64,000 bases of DNA from Gari tellinella (Eukaryota; Mollusca; Bivalvia; Cardiida; Psammobiidae). The stretch's first letter is position 1; each line of letters starts with the position of its first letter. The stretch is taken from assembly GCA_922989275.2 (NCBI GenBank), contig OV277866.1:80512328-80576327 (forward strand), in the 5' to 3' direction. A program made the translations under genes and the position numbers. Positions 36,100-47,351 of this stretch are shown piece by piece. The notes under the pieces are model-generated. The model was not told the origin of the DNA. It was given only the letters and a program-made list of their open reading frames with translations, and did not search any database.

Positions 36100-36955
36100 G
36101 TATCATTTTACATATATTGTACTTGTCCTTTATCATAAAAATGCAGAAAATTACCAAGAAACGTACATCAACATACACGTTAGTGTAAATGTTATTCAAA
36201 CCATATTTTATCATTTTAGGTAATACATGTACAATATCTATTCAGAACTACATTGAGCATTTGTAACTGAATCGACTATTGAACCTACAAGTTGATCGTC
36301 TTATAAATACCTAAATAGTGAAGTCCGTTATTAAATAGCTGTCACTCAGACACTAGGCAGATGCTTCAAATTGGTCTAAAGTATCCTATAGATTATATAT
36401 CCTCTACAGAACATGCCACATTAAAGCAGAATGGAATACAAAGTATTCCATGTGTCCTTTAGATGAACCGACTGTCCAGTGTCGTCTTCGTTTGGCAGTT
36501 ACGGCTAGATGACAACATGAATGGCATGTGGATTCTTTCAATGGACATTTCACTTTCCTTTCGTCCGTGAAAACATAATTATGCTCGATTCGAAATTACT
36601 GAAGTGAATTACTTTTGGCGTTTGTGTAAACATGTAGTTCTTATTGTAATAACGGTGTAGATTCAGTTCAGAGTCCCTCGCGATGCATTAGGTTTCTGTA
36701 CTATTTCCCTTAAGTGTGTTGATAATGAAGACGACAATATATCATTTCACTTAGTTATTTTCATAATACGTACCTATATCCCTTCTCATATGAAATAACA
36801 ATCTGTAGTTTGAGAAATAATGCAACCATAGTTATAACTGGTAAACCACTATCTATATCAAATGCCTTTTTAAAAAATATAATTATTGATGCTTTCTTAT
36901 ATGAACAATTATTATCCATATATTCTGACAGGGACTTCAGTATGCAGTGGCGAAT
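36100..36955. other. No gene recognised
   Basis: No coding motif, RNA signal or repeat match was seen. Confidence 0.3.
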
Positions 36956-36958
36956 ACA

Positions 36959-37206
36959 GGGCCCGTTTCAAAAAACTTCATACGACAAATGTTGTCGTTA
37001 TTCAAATTATAAAAATCTCTATTACATGTTTTATTTATTTCTCCATCTTATCCTGTTTTGTGACATCTCTATGAAATCGTGTTGAAAAGACAATTCCAAA
37101 AAGATGTCACAAGACAGGATTAGATAGAGAAATCAGAAATTAAATGTATTTTAAAGTTTTGACTTAAAACCGTTTTTGTCGTACGGAGTTTTACGAAACG
37201 GGTCCC
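36959..37206. mobile_element. Foldback/TIR element with GGGCCCGTTTC ends, copy 1
   Basis: The left end GGGCCCGTTTCAAAAAACTT and right end AGTTTTACGAAACGGGTCCC are imperfect inverted repeats, and complementarity continues inward: TCTCCATCTTATCCTGTTTTGTGACATCT is echoed in reverse by AGATGTCACAAGACAGGATT. The whole element is thus close to one long hairpin. A second copy is at 41,941-42,127. Confidence 0.8.
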
Positions 37207-37209
37207 AGG

Positions 37210-37860
37210 GGTTGCCGACTCTGGTCACAGTGTTCTGTAAATACATGTACATTGATTATTTTGTCAAAGATAGTTATTAGCTGCTCGGTCGATCTTACTG
37301 AACAGTATCATGTTTACAGTGGTCACCAAAACGAATCGGGAAAGAGTAATGCAAAACATTCATCAATTAACATTTTTCTGCATTGAGTAATACTCATGTT
37401 TCAAATATATTTCTCCAATGGCCGCTGTATGCAGGATTGGTTTTATCTGTAACTCCTAATTAATATGCGATCTATAGAAAAATGAATACACCCTATCAAT
37501 TTGTTCGTGTGTTTTTTAACTTGTTAAAACTGTTATTTTTATTTCACAACTGCACTCGATTTTCTCGAATACAAATGATATTTCCAAAACGTTTGGAACT
37601 TGGTCCAAATTATTTGACACACAATACTGTATTTTTAATCAAATTTTCTAGAATATAATTTCAGGAACAAAAGCTGACGAAAGATGTTTGAAGCAGGTGA
37701 CGTTTAGTAATGAAGGAGAGTTTAACTAACTGTATTTGCGTTACAAAACACAGTCTTTCAATTATCAATAAATGGTTTCAGGGCTTCCTGAAAATAAAAC
37801 TGATTTGGATTTGACATTTCAATTACTCTATGCATTTAAGGTTGCTAGAAAACACTTTCA
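37210..37860. other. No gene recognised
   Basis: No supportable feature on either strand. Confidence 0.3.
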
Positions 37861-37864
37861 TCAT

Positions 37865-38040
37865 TACTGTGTTCCCTCTCTACAACAACACCCAATGGGA
37901 GATTAAGAGTATGTGTTGTTCAGAGGAAGTTGTTATAAGGAGGTACATAGACTTATGTTTGAAAACAGCTCGACTCCAGATCAGATGCCGCGTAACGCGT
38001 TGTATAATCTAGATTCAAGCTATTTATCACTTGTATTCAT
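37865..38040 (+). mobile_element. Family C TIR element carrying the shared core
   Basis: It begins TACTGTGTTCCCTCTCTACA, shares ACAACACCCAATGGGAGATT and TGTTGTTCAGAGGAAGTTGT with other C copies, and then enters a core-type palindrome: AACAGCTCGACTCCAGATCA, GATGCCGCGTAACGCG, and ATAATCTAGATTCAAGCTAT. This is the clearest case of the core in a C-ended element. The right end is not recognisable. Confidence 0.65.
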
Positions 38041-38184
38041 CTTTCGTCTGTTTAATTGACGTCGGCTATTATTTCTAAAGTGAAATATATAGCTAAGTAC
38101 ATGTACATGTAACTGAAAGATCATCAATATGAGTTTCATACAGTTTGTATCCTTATCTATGGCACTAACATAATTATGCAAAGA

Positions 38185-38222
38185 GATTGGATCCAGATCT
38201 GATAAGGATCCAAACTGTTTGA
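38185..38222. repeat. Shortened palindromic core
   Basis: ATTGGATCCAGATCTGATAAGGATCCAAACTGTTTG retains the outer arms of the core but has lost its GACGCCG centre. Confidence 0.6.
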
Positions 38223-38533
38223 CAATCATATACAAGTAAACTATTTGTTTAGTCAAAAGCGTAAAATTCATATCTTTAGAAATAAAGGCATGGCAAAGAT
38301 TGGCTGGATAAAGAGCAACTGTTACTGTACAGTTGAGAGCTCTTACTAGCGCTATACATGAAGATTCCGCTTTACGTGTGTCATGTCACTTGAATTTAGA
38401 AAACAATTCCTATTTATTAAAAGAGTTGTAACTTAATCTTTCTCTACACAGAAGCGCCTCAAAACGCAGGTAAATACCCTTTTCTCATATAAATGCTGTG
38501 TTCTGATAAAGAGCAAAGGACAATTCCTATATG

Positions 38534-38784
38534 TCACAGTAGAGATGTTATCATTTCCCGTTTTAAAAACGCAAACGAAACCTAAACGCATTGCACTTAT
38601 AGGTAAAATATAACAACCTTTAGACAATTCTGACGAATTATTTTAATCTGATTGGTAAACAATTTGGAACCTCATCAGACGCCGAGTTACCTAGCTTCTG
38701 ATCTGGCTTCAAACTGTTCGCACTTGGAATAATAGATTGAGTGTAAACGAGTTTATTGGGAGTAAATACCGTCTTCTCCACAGT
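38534..38784 (+). mobile_element. Family A TIR element (~250 bp)
   Basis: The ends are CACAGTAGAGATGTTATC and CCGTCTTCTCCACAGT. The long arm has AAACGCAAACGAAACCTAAA; the core is AACAATTTGGAACCTCATCA with TTCTGATCTGGCTTCAAACTG (about 38,652-38,722); the short arm has GTGTAAACGAGTTTATTGGG. Substitutions are spread throughout, so it is an older copy. Confidence 0.7.
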
Positions 38785-39052
38785 TTACTGTTCAATACAC
38801 GCTCAAACATAAAACCGTAACCTCCTGTAGTTTCTTTTTTCTTGTGAAGGTTATAACCCCCGACATGGACCAAATTGCAGGGAGAAAAAAACATTAAGCC
38901 TGGAGAGACAATACAATAATCATCCATGTAGAATAAATACAAGCGTGCCTATAAATCGCTAGTTTGCTTTCAATTCCATCTGTCCTGACATGGACACGAA
39001 GAAAATAATTAGCAGTTGTATTAGTTCCTTTCCCCGAGTGCACGGTACTTGT

Positions 39053-39114
39053 TAACAGTTTGGATTCCGATCAAACGCCGAGTAACTCGGCGTTTGATCA
39101 GGATCTAAACTGTA
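39053..39114. repeat. Isolated palindromic core
   Basis: Arms ACAGTTTGGATTCCGATCAA and CGTTTGATCAGGATCTAAACTGT close on CGCCGAGTAACTCGGCG. No family A, B or C arms are obvious on either side. Confidence 0.8.
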
Positions 39115-39423
39115 TGTAATAGTGACAATCTTCAGTCACATTGTCTATCACGGTATTAATACACATATGGAACTTTAAGGTATATGGCAATAGGAACCAG
39201 TTGATAACAGGGCTGTATAAAGGTTAACAAATCACGTGACTGACATGTAGTAAGTGCTAGAAATGGGACCTCAGGCTCATTTAGTGCTAGTAACATGCTC
39301 ATCTGGACGGAATTGTAAGTACGAGTGAGTGCCCAAGGACACATAATTGCTGGTGATTATGGCTATAAGTGTAAATCACTGTTTGTGCAGGACATGTTCT
39401 CTCTGCTGGACACTCAATCTTTT

Positions 39424-39620
39424 AACGCTTATCCTGCCGTAAGTCCGTATGCTTTGTCTTTGTCATCGGCTTAGTTGACCAAGTTAAAACATGTACTTTT
39501 TTAACATACCTAAAAACGAGTGTCAAAGAGTTTGGGCCCATATCAGACGTCGCCTTAGGCGGCGAGTGATCTGGATTCAAACTGATTGCCAATGTGAGTC
39601 AGTCGTGATCGTCATATTAA
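39424..39620 (+). mobile_element. Family B-like element with core
   Basis: It starts TTAACGCTTATCCTGCC, has GAGTGTCAAAGAGTTTGGGC as the left core arm and GTGATCTGGATTCAAACTGA as the right (about 39,522-39,588), centred on GTCGCCTTAGGCGGC. It ends at the TTAA that also starts the next element. Confidence 0.5.
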
Positions 39621-39869
39621 CCCTTTCCCTTATAGAAGCGCCTTTTAGCGCATTCAGTTTATTCCTCCGCTGTAGAAAATAGTTCCAATCTATACAGCCA
39701 TGCATATGTATCATAAGAAATATTTTCTTTCTTCTAACAGGTGGTAGCTTAAAGCAGGCTGAAAGTAAAGCAGAATGCGCCTTAGGGCGCATTCTGCTTT
39801 ACTTTCAACCTGTTTTAAGTAGTCACCTATTATCAAAATTAAAAAACAGGCTATGGGGTAAAGGGTTAA
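39617..39869. mobile_element. TTAA-ended element with a different palindrome
   Basis: Ends TTAACCCTTTCCCTTATAG and GGTAAAGGGTTAA (253 bp with both TTAA copies). The interior palindrome at about 39,749-39,821 is unrelated to the A/B/C core: AGCAGGCTGAAAGTAAAGCA, GAATGCGCC, TTAG, GGCGCATTC and the complement TGCTTTACTTTCAACCTGTT. Decayed relatives of this second palindrome occur at 42,460-42,505 and 55,483-55,550. Confidence 0.8.
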
Positions 39870-40048
39870 GGGTTAACGTTTTTCTGATGGAGATTATTTT
39901 TAATTAAAACATGACGTTACCATTTTATTTTGGTTAAGACTATTAAGCTTTTTATTGGAAAAAAACTACTTAACTAGAAGTTTAATATATGTTGACACGT
40001 AATTAGAAGCCAAGTTGTCTGATCATGATCCAAGTAGGTTTTTACATG

Positions 40049-40277
40049 TACGGTAGAGAAGACGTTATTATTTACCGTTTAAACGCCAACGAAACGCAAA
40101 CGCCTTGCAATGAAATGGCGAAATTGACAACTGTTCGATATTTCATATTTAGTCTTTTCATTTTAATTTGAGTGGCAAACATTTGGAGTCTGAATTGGCT
40201 CCAAACTGTTTGCGGTAGACATAATAGTTTTAGCGTAAACGCGTTTACTTGGAACTAATAACGTCTTTTCAACCGTA
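40049..40277 (+). mobile_element. Family A TIR element, core centre deleted
   Basis: Ends TACGGTAGAGAAGACGTTATT and AATAACGTCTTTTCAACCGTA; long arm GTTTAAACGCCAACGAAACG; short arm AGCGTAAACGCGTTTACTTGG. The core is reduced to AAACATTTGGAGTC joined to GGCTCCAAACTGTTTG, without the GACGCCG centre. Confidence 0.8.
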
Positions 40278-40279
40278 CA

Positions 40280-41940
40280 TGTTGTTTGCGGTTAGTATTT
40301 TTGAACGTATCTAGATAAAACCATGGAGTTTCAAATTAGGGTTCATTCAGATCAATATTAGATCACAACAAATTTTGAAATAGAAATCGACGGTATTCGG
40401 AGTAGTTATTTTCATAAGTATTCCTTTACTATTACTCTGCACTTTGATAATTTAAGGAGTATGAATTTAGTATGAAATACTTACATCGTATGTATAAATA
40501 AAATATCAGTCAATGAATCTATATTCGAGAGGTCGCGCATCGGGTGTTACCACATTGAACTGTAGCGACGAGTTTACTCGTCATAAACAAACAGTGTACA
40601 CGAGAAGAGTAGGTTTGTGAGATAGTTGTATTTATTCATTTATTTATTTATTTATTTTTCTTCAGTGTACAATACATCAGTAATTATATAACACATCAGT
40701 AATCACTAAGTACACTACCACTCTTAATTAGAGTTATAAGAGACTATTTGCAAGCAACCGTTTAAAACAACATATCAACTACCATACACATACGATAAGA
40801 TGTATTTGAAATTAAATAGCAATCTGAATGAACTATACTGAAAAGACGCTTGTAGTTGTATGTCTACAGCTATCTAAATGTGTTGTATTTCAGTACACAA
40901 CAATATAATTATTATTTAATCAGTCTGCAACTTCTGTTGATTCATATACCCCTGAAGTATTTAATGGACAATGCCAATCGTAAGTTAAGTCTTGTCCATG
41001 TTTGACTATTTTGGGGATAGGAGTCCTCCGATCAGGGACTACATTGTTTCCCCTGCCAGAAATGGGATTCCTCACATGTACACTGACAAGTATATACTCG
41101 TCGCTAGGGTTGACTGTGTTAATATATATGCCTCTAACAGTCGGAAGAACCCCAAGGCGATTTTGAGCTTTTCGTAACTTTGAACTGCTCAGTACTGGTG
41201 ACTAATGTTTTCAAAATGAAGATGAAGCATCCTCTGGTAGTTAAGTTAGAAATATTGACACATGCCCCCAGTGAAGTGTGTAGCTGAATACAGTCGCATG
41301 GATATTGTCAAAAATCCCTCTAAATCGATAACTCAACAGCAAGCTAGAACTGTTTAAAAATAGTTTTGTCCGTTTATGTTTTAAGGGCCAATGCGTACAG
41401 AGAGGTTTTGTTGTAGCTGCGTGATTCAACCATGCTTACTGCAAGAGGGCCCACTAATGATAAGGACGTACTCTATGATTAGTGCTAAATGCGATTACTG
41501 TTCACCAATTTCCATAAAGGCGTCTCGCACACAGGAAATATCATTTAATCAAAGCAATCGTTTTAGAGTTTCACATAACTGTCAACTATGACACACCATG
41601 TTTTAGTGAAGATAGTTTTCCTTGAGATTGTCCGGAAATGAAGCTCGATCAACCCTTTCACTGCCTCTTTGACGTCACAACATGTCTAACACATTCACTG
41701 CTACTAGTACTATACCATCGCCTGCTCGCAAATAAATTACAGCTTTTATTTCTAATGTTTATTAGTTTAGAAAGTTGACTTTAATTTCAGTGGAATTTGC
41801 ACTTTGGTCCAGACCAGTTAATCTGTATAATTTAATTCAAAATTGTTTCAAAATCATTTTTTCCTATGTAAGTTTCGCCAAATTCTTTATACATGTATGA
41901 GCAATCACACCTTCGTGTTAAAAAGTTCGGATCCTGACCA
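40280..41940. other. No gene recognised; one microsatellite
   Basis: A (TTTA)n run lies at about 40,630-40,658. A possible lone family B left end (TCAACCCTTTCACTGCC) is near 41,650. Otherwise nothing supportable was found. Confidence 0.35.
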
Positions 41941-42127
41941 GGGGCCCGTTTCATAAAACTTCGTACGGCAAAAATTAATATGGTTGTAAGTCAGATTATA
42001 AAAGTATCAATTATCATTTATTTCTCCATCTAATTCTGTCTTGTGACATCTCTTTGGAATCGTCTTGAGACATCAGAAATTAAATGTATTTTAAAAGTTT
42101 GACTTACGACTGTATGAAACGGGCCCC
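41941..42127. mobile_element. Foldback/TIR element with GGGGCCCGTTTC ends, copy 2
   Basis: Left end GGGGCCCGTTTCATAAAACT, right end TGTATGAAACGGGCCCC. It shares TCTCCATCTAATTCTGTCTT, GTGACATCTCT and CAGAAATTAAATGTATTTTA with copy 1, but has lost most of the right half of the hairpin. Confidence 0.8.
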
Positions 42128-42763
42128 AGACCTCGATGTTATGTCCAATACTGTGTGCTAAATCAGCGTATGAGTCCTCTGTCGACCATTACGTCTGTCA
42201 GTCTGTTACTTGTGTTGAAGGAGTGTGTTGTCTTTTTATAAGTTCTTACTATTCGTCGAGGATTATATATATGCACTGAATTACCCCCTAACTGTTTGCC
42301 ATTCAGACCAAAATAGGTTTTGGGAAATAGACGTCACTACAGTTTGACCAGAATTAACAAGTTATTTTCAACATTTCACTGAATCGCGTTTGCGTTAAGT
42401 TTTTTCTTTTAATCCATTATCCCATAGCGTATTTCCAGTTTTGAAGATAGGTGAATACTTACAGCAGGTTGAAAGTAAATCAGAATGCTCCTTAAGCGTG
42501 CTTGAAGCTAACTTCTGTTAGGATATAGAAAATATTTCTTAAAATTTCATAGTAATGATTGAATAAACAGGAACTATTTTGTTTAGTGGAGAATTGAAAA
42601 AGGCGTAAAAGACGTATGGGGGTACTTGGTTAAGCACTAACGAAAACGATCTATACAATTGTATGTCTACAACCATAGGACTTGCTCGTAATTATGTTTC
42701 CGAGATAGAGTAAATGATTGAGCATGCACCAGGAACAATCTGTTCATCGGAATGCAGTTGTAG

Positions 42764-42987
42764 TACAGTGAAGAAGTTATTCTGTCCCAATAAACACGTT
42801 TATGCTTAAACTTTTATTCCATTGCAAACAGTTTGGAGCCAGATCAGACAGCGGGTAACACTGTCAATCAGAGGAAAACATCAAGAGAAGTCACAACATA
42901 TTTCGAGTTTTACAGCATACATTCAATCGTGTTTTTCGTATTCGTTTGCGTTTAAACTGGAGAAAGAACAACGTATTCTCCACTGTT
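42764..42987 (-). mobile_element. Family A TIR element, minus orientation
   Basis: Ends TACAGTGAAGAAGTTATTCT and ACGTATTCTCCACTGT. The short arm comes first (AATAAACACGTTTATGCTTA), then the left core half AAACAGTTTGGAGCCAGATC to GCGGGTAACACTG, and the long arm (CGTTTGCGTTTAAACTGG) on the right. The right core half is largely lost after GTCAATCAGAG. Confidence 0.75.
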
Positions 42988-43421
42988 TTTATTCATTCTT
43001 TTCTCAGATATGTTACGACAGTATATCTCTGGCACAAGCATGCATTTCAATGAATGCAACGTTTTTGCAAGACATTTTTATATCGCAAGATACCTTATAT
43101 GCTAATGTGGAATCATTTTCACAACTGGAAGTATACCCATCCAATTGTATCAACTGCATCCATTTACCAGTATGCTTTGTTTTATAAACTAATTCTGTTC
43201 AAAATAAATGTCGAAATAAATGTTGATGCATTTTTATTAAAACATGATCAAAAATGTTTGGCGAAAGTATTGACTATGTCAACCGACTGGTACGAGTTAG
43301 TCGGTAGGCTTGAGTTATGATTGCCATGCACCAGTCACGCAGTTTGATTTAGTTATGTTTTGTTCTTTTTTAACCCAGAATATTACATTCTTGTCCAATA
43401 TAGTGTCGTACATAACACATA

Positions 43422-43634
43422 TTAACCTATTCACTACCTTACGCCGAGTACTATGGTCATTTGCCTACAGTTTGTGTCCTGAAAAGACGTCGCGTCAAGC
43501 GGCTTCTAGCCAAGAGTCAAACTGTTTGACAATCATTGTAATATTCCTCAAGTCAAAATAACTAAACTTTAATGCGTGAAAAAAAGCAGACTTCCTTTTT
43601 CAGCAGTTGATGCCGTCATGGCAGTGAAGGGGCT
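43422..43634 (-). mobile_element. Family B TIR element
   Basis: TTAACCTATTCACTACC on the left and CATGGCAGTGAAGGGGCTA on the right. The core is ACAGTTTGTGTCCTGAAAAG with GACGTCGCGTCAAGCGGC and AAGAGTCAAACTGTTTGAC (about 43,467-43,534). The right arm has AGTTGATGCCGTCATGG, as in the 9.6-kb and 43.8-kb copies. Confidence 0.65.
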
Positions 43635-43767
43635 ATTCGATGTGTTTCTGTACCTGCGTGATTCTATTTATGCTGTAGGGCAGTTGGATACTAATGATAT
43701 GGACGAACTATGTGAGGGCGCCAGGAGTGCCGAACCCATGTAATCTGTAACCTTGTTATTAACAAAC

Positions 43768-43922
43768 ATTTTTAAATAATGCTGCGTCTGATAAGGATCA
43801 AACTGCCTCAACCTCATTTCACTATCTCTAAAGTCAAAATAGCTAGAATTAAATTTAAGACGTGTTACCAGACGAAATGTTGTTTAAGCTGATGACGAAT
43901 TGGCAATGACGGGGTTTAAGCA
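43768..43922 (-). mobile_element. Family B element, half only
   Basis: It holds only the right half core (GCGTCTGATAAGGATCAAACTG) and a B arm with AAGTCAAAATAGCTAGAATT and AAGCTGATGACGAATTGGCAATGACGGGG. The break point is at the core. Confidence 0.5.
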
Positions 43923-43974
43923 TTTACCAAATGACCACTGAACGCACAAAAAGACAAAAAGACAGAAATAAACC

Positions 43975-44197
43975 TACGGTGGAGAGGACGTTATTTTCCC
44001 CAATAAACGCGTTTAGGCTTAAACACTTATTTACATTGCAAACAGTTTGGAGCCAGATAAATGTCAGGATTCAAACTGTTTGAAATTAAAATGAATTGTA
44101 AGAAGTATCTAAAAACTAACATTTTCTACGTTTTATTGGTATACGTTTGTGTTTTGATGGCATTTAAACGGAAAAGAAAAACATCTTCTGCACTATA
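43975..44197 (-). mobile_element. Family A TIR element, core centre deleted
   Basis: Ends TACGGTGGAGAGGACGTTATT and AAACATCTTCTGCACTATA; short arm AATAAACGCGTTTAGGCTTA; core AAACAGTTTGGAGCCAGATA joined to AGGATTCAAACTGTTTG; long arm GGCATTTAAACGGAAAAG. Confidence 0.75.
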
Positions 44198-44332
44198 TAT
44201 GTAGTACATCGTCGATTCCCTGACTTTCCACATTAACAATGACGTACCAATGTATTTTAAGAATAAATATGAGCCGGGCCATGCAAAACCAGCCTTATGG
44301 ATAAGATGGACACCAGAGTCCATACAAGGAAA

Positions 44333-44455
44333 TTGTCATGTATATGTACATGTATATTATATTAGCAATCCTGTGTATCATGTAACAAGAAACATGTTTA
44401 TGTTTACGTTACTTAATAAAACTGTTTAAATCTTGAATCTTGAATCTTATTGCAC
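44333..44455 (+). mobile_element. Possible LINE 3' tail
   Basis: AATAAAACTGTTTAAATCTT followed by three CTTGAAT units resembles the short-repeat 3' ends of CR1-like LINEs. No coding part is attached. Confidence 0.3.
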
Positions 44456-44569
44456 TGCAACATTGTACAGACCAAGCAACATTATTGTCCCAGTATCTAT
44501 ATCTGAAATGAGTCTACTCTGCCAAAACGTGTATTTACACATATGCATAAATGCTTTAGACGCACGTGG

Positions 44570-44635
44570 GTGTCAAACAGTGTAGCTCAAGGCTACACAA
44601 TGACGCGGCGGCTGGCCTTGATCTACACTATTTGC
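44570..44635. repeat. Variant palindrome (CAAACAGTGTAG arms)
   Basis: CAAACAGTGTAGCTCAAGGCT is inverted as GGCCTTGATCTACACTATTTG around a GACGCGGCGGCTG centre. The arms differ systematically from the main core (GTGTAGATC for GTTTGGATC), which suggests a sister family. Confidence 0.6.
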
Positions 44636-45062
44636 AATGAAATCAGGCTTATTTGCTTATTGCGATGCTCAAATATAGTTACACATCAAGCAAACATCGT
44701 CTTTTGGGACAGTTTGATATTAATACATCTAAAAGTAAAGTTAATTTTTCTGAACAGATATGTCTTAGGTAACAGAAAGCGTCGTTCGGTTATTTTTAAA
44801 ACATGGTTTAGGTCGGCAGCAGGACTATACACTGACATAAGAATGTTAAACATTCCTGTACTACAACATTGAGAATGCTATTAAGCATGTGTGGGTGGTA
44901 TCATCAAGACATACAATAGGGTATGCAGCGAAAACATTCACCGACAACATCTACCGTCTCTGCGTTATCATATCGTATTCTCGGCAGTATGTGTTTCGGC
45001 ACATACCGCATGATAAGATGTGCAGTATTTATAATGTTACATGTATAAGATTGAACCAATGT

Positions 45063-45208
45063 TACAGTGGGGAAGGCGTGCTTTTCCAATGTTTAAACGA
45101 AACTAAACGAAATCCGGCGTCTGATCTGGTTCCCGAAACTGTTTTGAATGGAGATAAATGTTTCAACATTAACGCTTTATTGGGAAGATTAACGTTATTT
45201 CTCCTGTA
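45063..45208 (+). mobile_element. Family A deletion derivative (146 bp)
   Basis: Left end TTACAGTGGGGAAGGCG, truncated long arm GTTTAAACGAAACTAAACGAAA, then directly CCGGCGTCTGATCTGGTTCCC (the right core half) and the short arm to TTTCTCCTGTA. The left half core is missing up to the centre. Confidence 0.7.
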
Positions 45209-45407
45209 CGATGTTTAAAAGTGTAATTGCTGTTTCTGTTAAAATGCGCCTTTTACAAGGACTATCAGGTTGTTTGTTACACAGTTTATACAATTATTAC
45301 CAATAGTACATACCTTGATATTAGAACTCCATTAAGAACTATTTGATATCGCTCTGCACTGTTTACGTAGAAAGCACAACAATATATGTATTGGTCGTAA
45401 TATAGGG

Positions 45408-45626
45408 GTTGCCCCTTCATTATCAAAGACGCCAAAAAAGGCGCGTTTGCAAACAGTTTGGACCTTCAGCAGACGCCGCGTTACGCGGCGTCTGATCAGG
45501 GTTCAAACTATTTGACAATCGTTTTGATTTTTTTTTTCAGTCATACTACCACAAATGTAACTATGGAACGATATTGTAGACAACAACAAGTTTGAAGAGG
45601 ACGGCAATTTGGCGGTGAAGGGGTAA
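45408..45626 (-). mobile_element. Family B TIR element
   Basis: Left end TTGCCCCTTCATTATC; core AACAGTTTGGACCTTCAGCA, GACGCCGCGTTACGCGGCGTC, TGATCAGGGTTCAAACTATT (about 45,451-45,517); right arm with AACGATATTGTAGACAACAA; right end GGCGGTGAAGGGGTAA. The TTAA is eroded on both sides. Confidence 0.8.
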
Positions 45627-45629
45627 AAT

Positions 45630-46695
45630 TCGAACAAAATTGTAATAATGAACTGGTTAAAATGCAATTTCACATCAGTAAGATTGATATCCGACAACGG
45701 CAGTAATTCAAAATAAGGCTCGGTTTAAGAATGTATGAATAGAACAGAACATTTTTTTTACGACCATTCAATTAATCTTGAGCCTTCACTGATTCTTCTG
45801 TCACAATGCACAATTTGCATGTGCGAGTTTGGGTGTAATCCATTGTTCAAGCTTTCTCCTAGCATATTAAATAAGTTACACTCAAATCGGTTTGGTAGTT
45901 TTAAAACAATAGCTGTGTAAAGTGAACCCATTTATAGACACTCTGTGAAAAATGTTAAATGAAACTAGAATTCAAATATGTGGTTGTATTAAAACTCTTT
46001 TTTACTTTGGATTTCGAAGAAAACATACACTATGAAGATTGTTAAGCATTTGTGTGTTATCATGTTTCTTACGCTAGCGTTAAACGACGGATGAAGAGGT
46101 TCAAACGTGGAGATCTGACTCTAAAAACAAACTAATTCCTTGACATCTTAATTCTGCTGCTAACTCCAAAGCCATTAAGCAAGTCAGTGAATTATTACTG
46201 AATGATGCCCAAAACACTACACAGCATATAACTAATATACCTGGATTATCTGTTGGGTCATTTTTCACTATTTTAAAGAAGCGACTTGGCGTCATGCGTA
46301 TTTGCTAGATGTGTGCAAAATATGTTAACTGATGAGCGAAACAAGACAGTGTTAAGTGTGCCCATAAACTACTAAATAAATACCCAAAATTAACACCACG
46401 AGCTTTTTCACATAGATGTTCTTTGACGAAACATGGGTACATTGCTTTGAACATACTAGAAAACTGAGTATAACAAAATATGGGTAAGTAGAGATTTGAT
46501 AAGATCAATATGCTAAACTAACACAAAGTGTACAGTAGATAATGTAGCAATTTTCGTTTCGTTAATGCAAGAGGAGAGTAAACACAAATTCTGATACCAC
46601 GCGGTAGAACTGTTAAAGGGAAAGGTTAAAGATACATAGTATTGAAAATCATTAAAACAGTAATGTTATAAACGCCAAACACGTTCGGATAATAT
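45630..46695. other. No gene recognised
   Basis: A 20-codon frame at 46,032 with a signal-peptide-like start is noted among rejected items. Nothing else is supportable. Confidence 0.3.
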
Positions 46696-46699
46696 GGTG

Positions 46700-47017
46700 T
46701 CTATATGATACTTGACAATGTTCCTGCACTAAAGTCCATGCATGTGACCAAGATCCTGTAAATGACATGTGCAGAGGTGCTTCTCCCCTTACAGTCAAGA
46801 CCTGGCCTTGTGCGATTTCTGGTTGTTCCCAAACATAAAAAGGTTCCCCAAGGAACGCCGATTTTGGACTAAAACAGCCATTTGGTCTGCCATTTATCCG
46901 TATACGAACAGTATACCAAGATCTGCGTTCAATAAAGCCTTTCACGGATGGGTTTCACGGCTAAAATTTTGCATAAGCGTTATAGAGAAATACTCTGAAA
47001 GAATAAAGAAAACGGTT
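46700..47017 (+). pseudogene. Mariner transposase C-terminal fossil
   Basis: LDNVPALKSMHVTKIL (from 46,711) corresponds to the HDNA-PAH block with the second catalytic Asp. A stop TAA at 46,759 and frame changes follow. From 46,769 the frame reads PYSQDLALCDFWLFPNIKRF, the mariner block HPPYSPDLAPCDFFLFP with the third Asp, then IPRSAFNKAFHGWVSRLKFC and a terminal SVIEKYSERI, matching the usual mariner end. The N-terminal DNA-binding domain is absent and no terminal repeats were found. The D-to-D spacing suggests the DD34D group (inference). Confidence 0.8.
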
Positions 47018-47351
47018 TGATGCTTGGTTTGTTTTTTTCTTTTTTAAAGGACAGGGCTCATTATTAATTGATTGATCCTCGGCTCCTTGAATGCTAAATA
47101 GAAATAGCATACATAATTCAAGTCTTTTGGGTGGTTTTGTATATATTGATACATGAACGGACAAACAAAAAGTTGTTTATTTATACTAATAAAAATAATG
47201 GAATCACGCATTTATTTTGATGACTGCTTTCAACAAGATAAATTATTTCTGCCTTACTACCGTTCATTTTAAGGTGTAAACTACAGTAGCTTTTTATGGT
47301 ACTCTTTACAACTTTTCCAACTGTGTCATCTAGTACATGTGCTACTGTTCA

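Noticed and set aside
46032..46100. Possible secreted-protein first exon (MKIVKHLCVIMFLTLAL)
   Set aside because: It hits a stop after 20 codons, and no good splice donor precedes the stop; no following exon was found.
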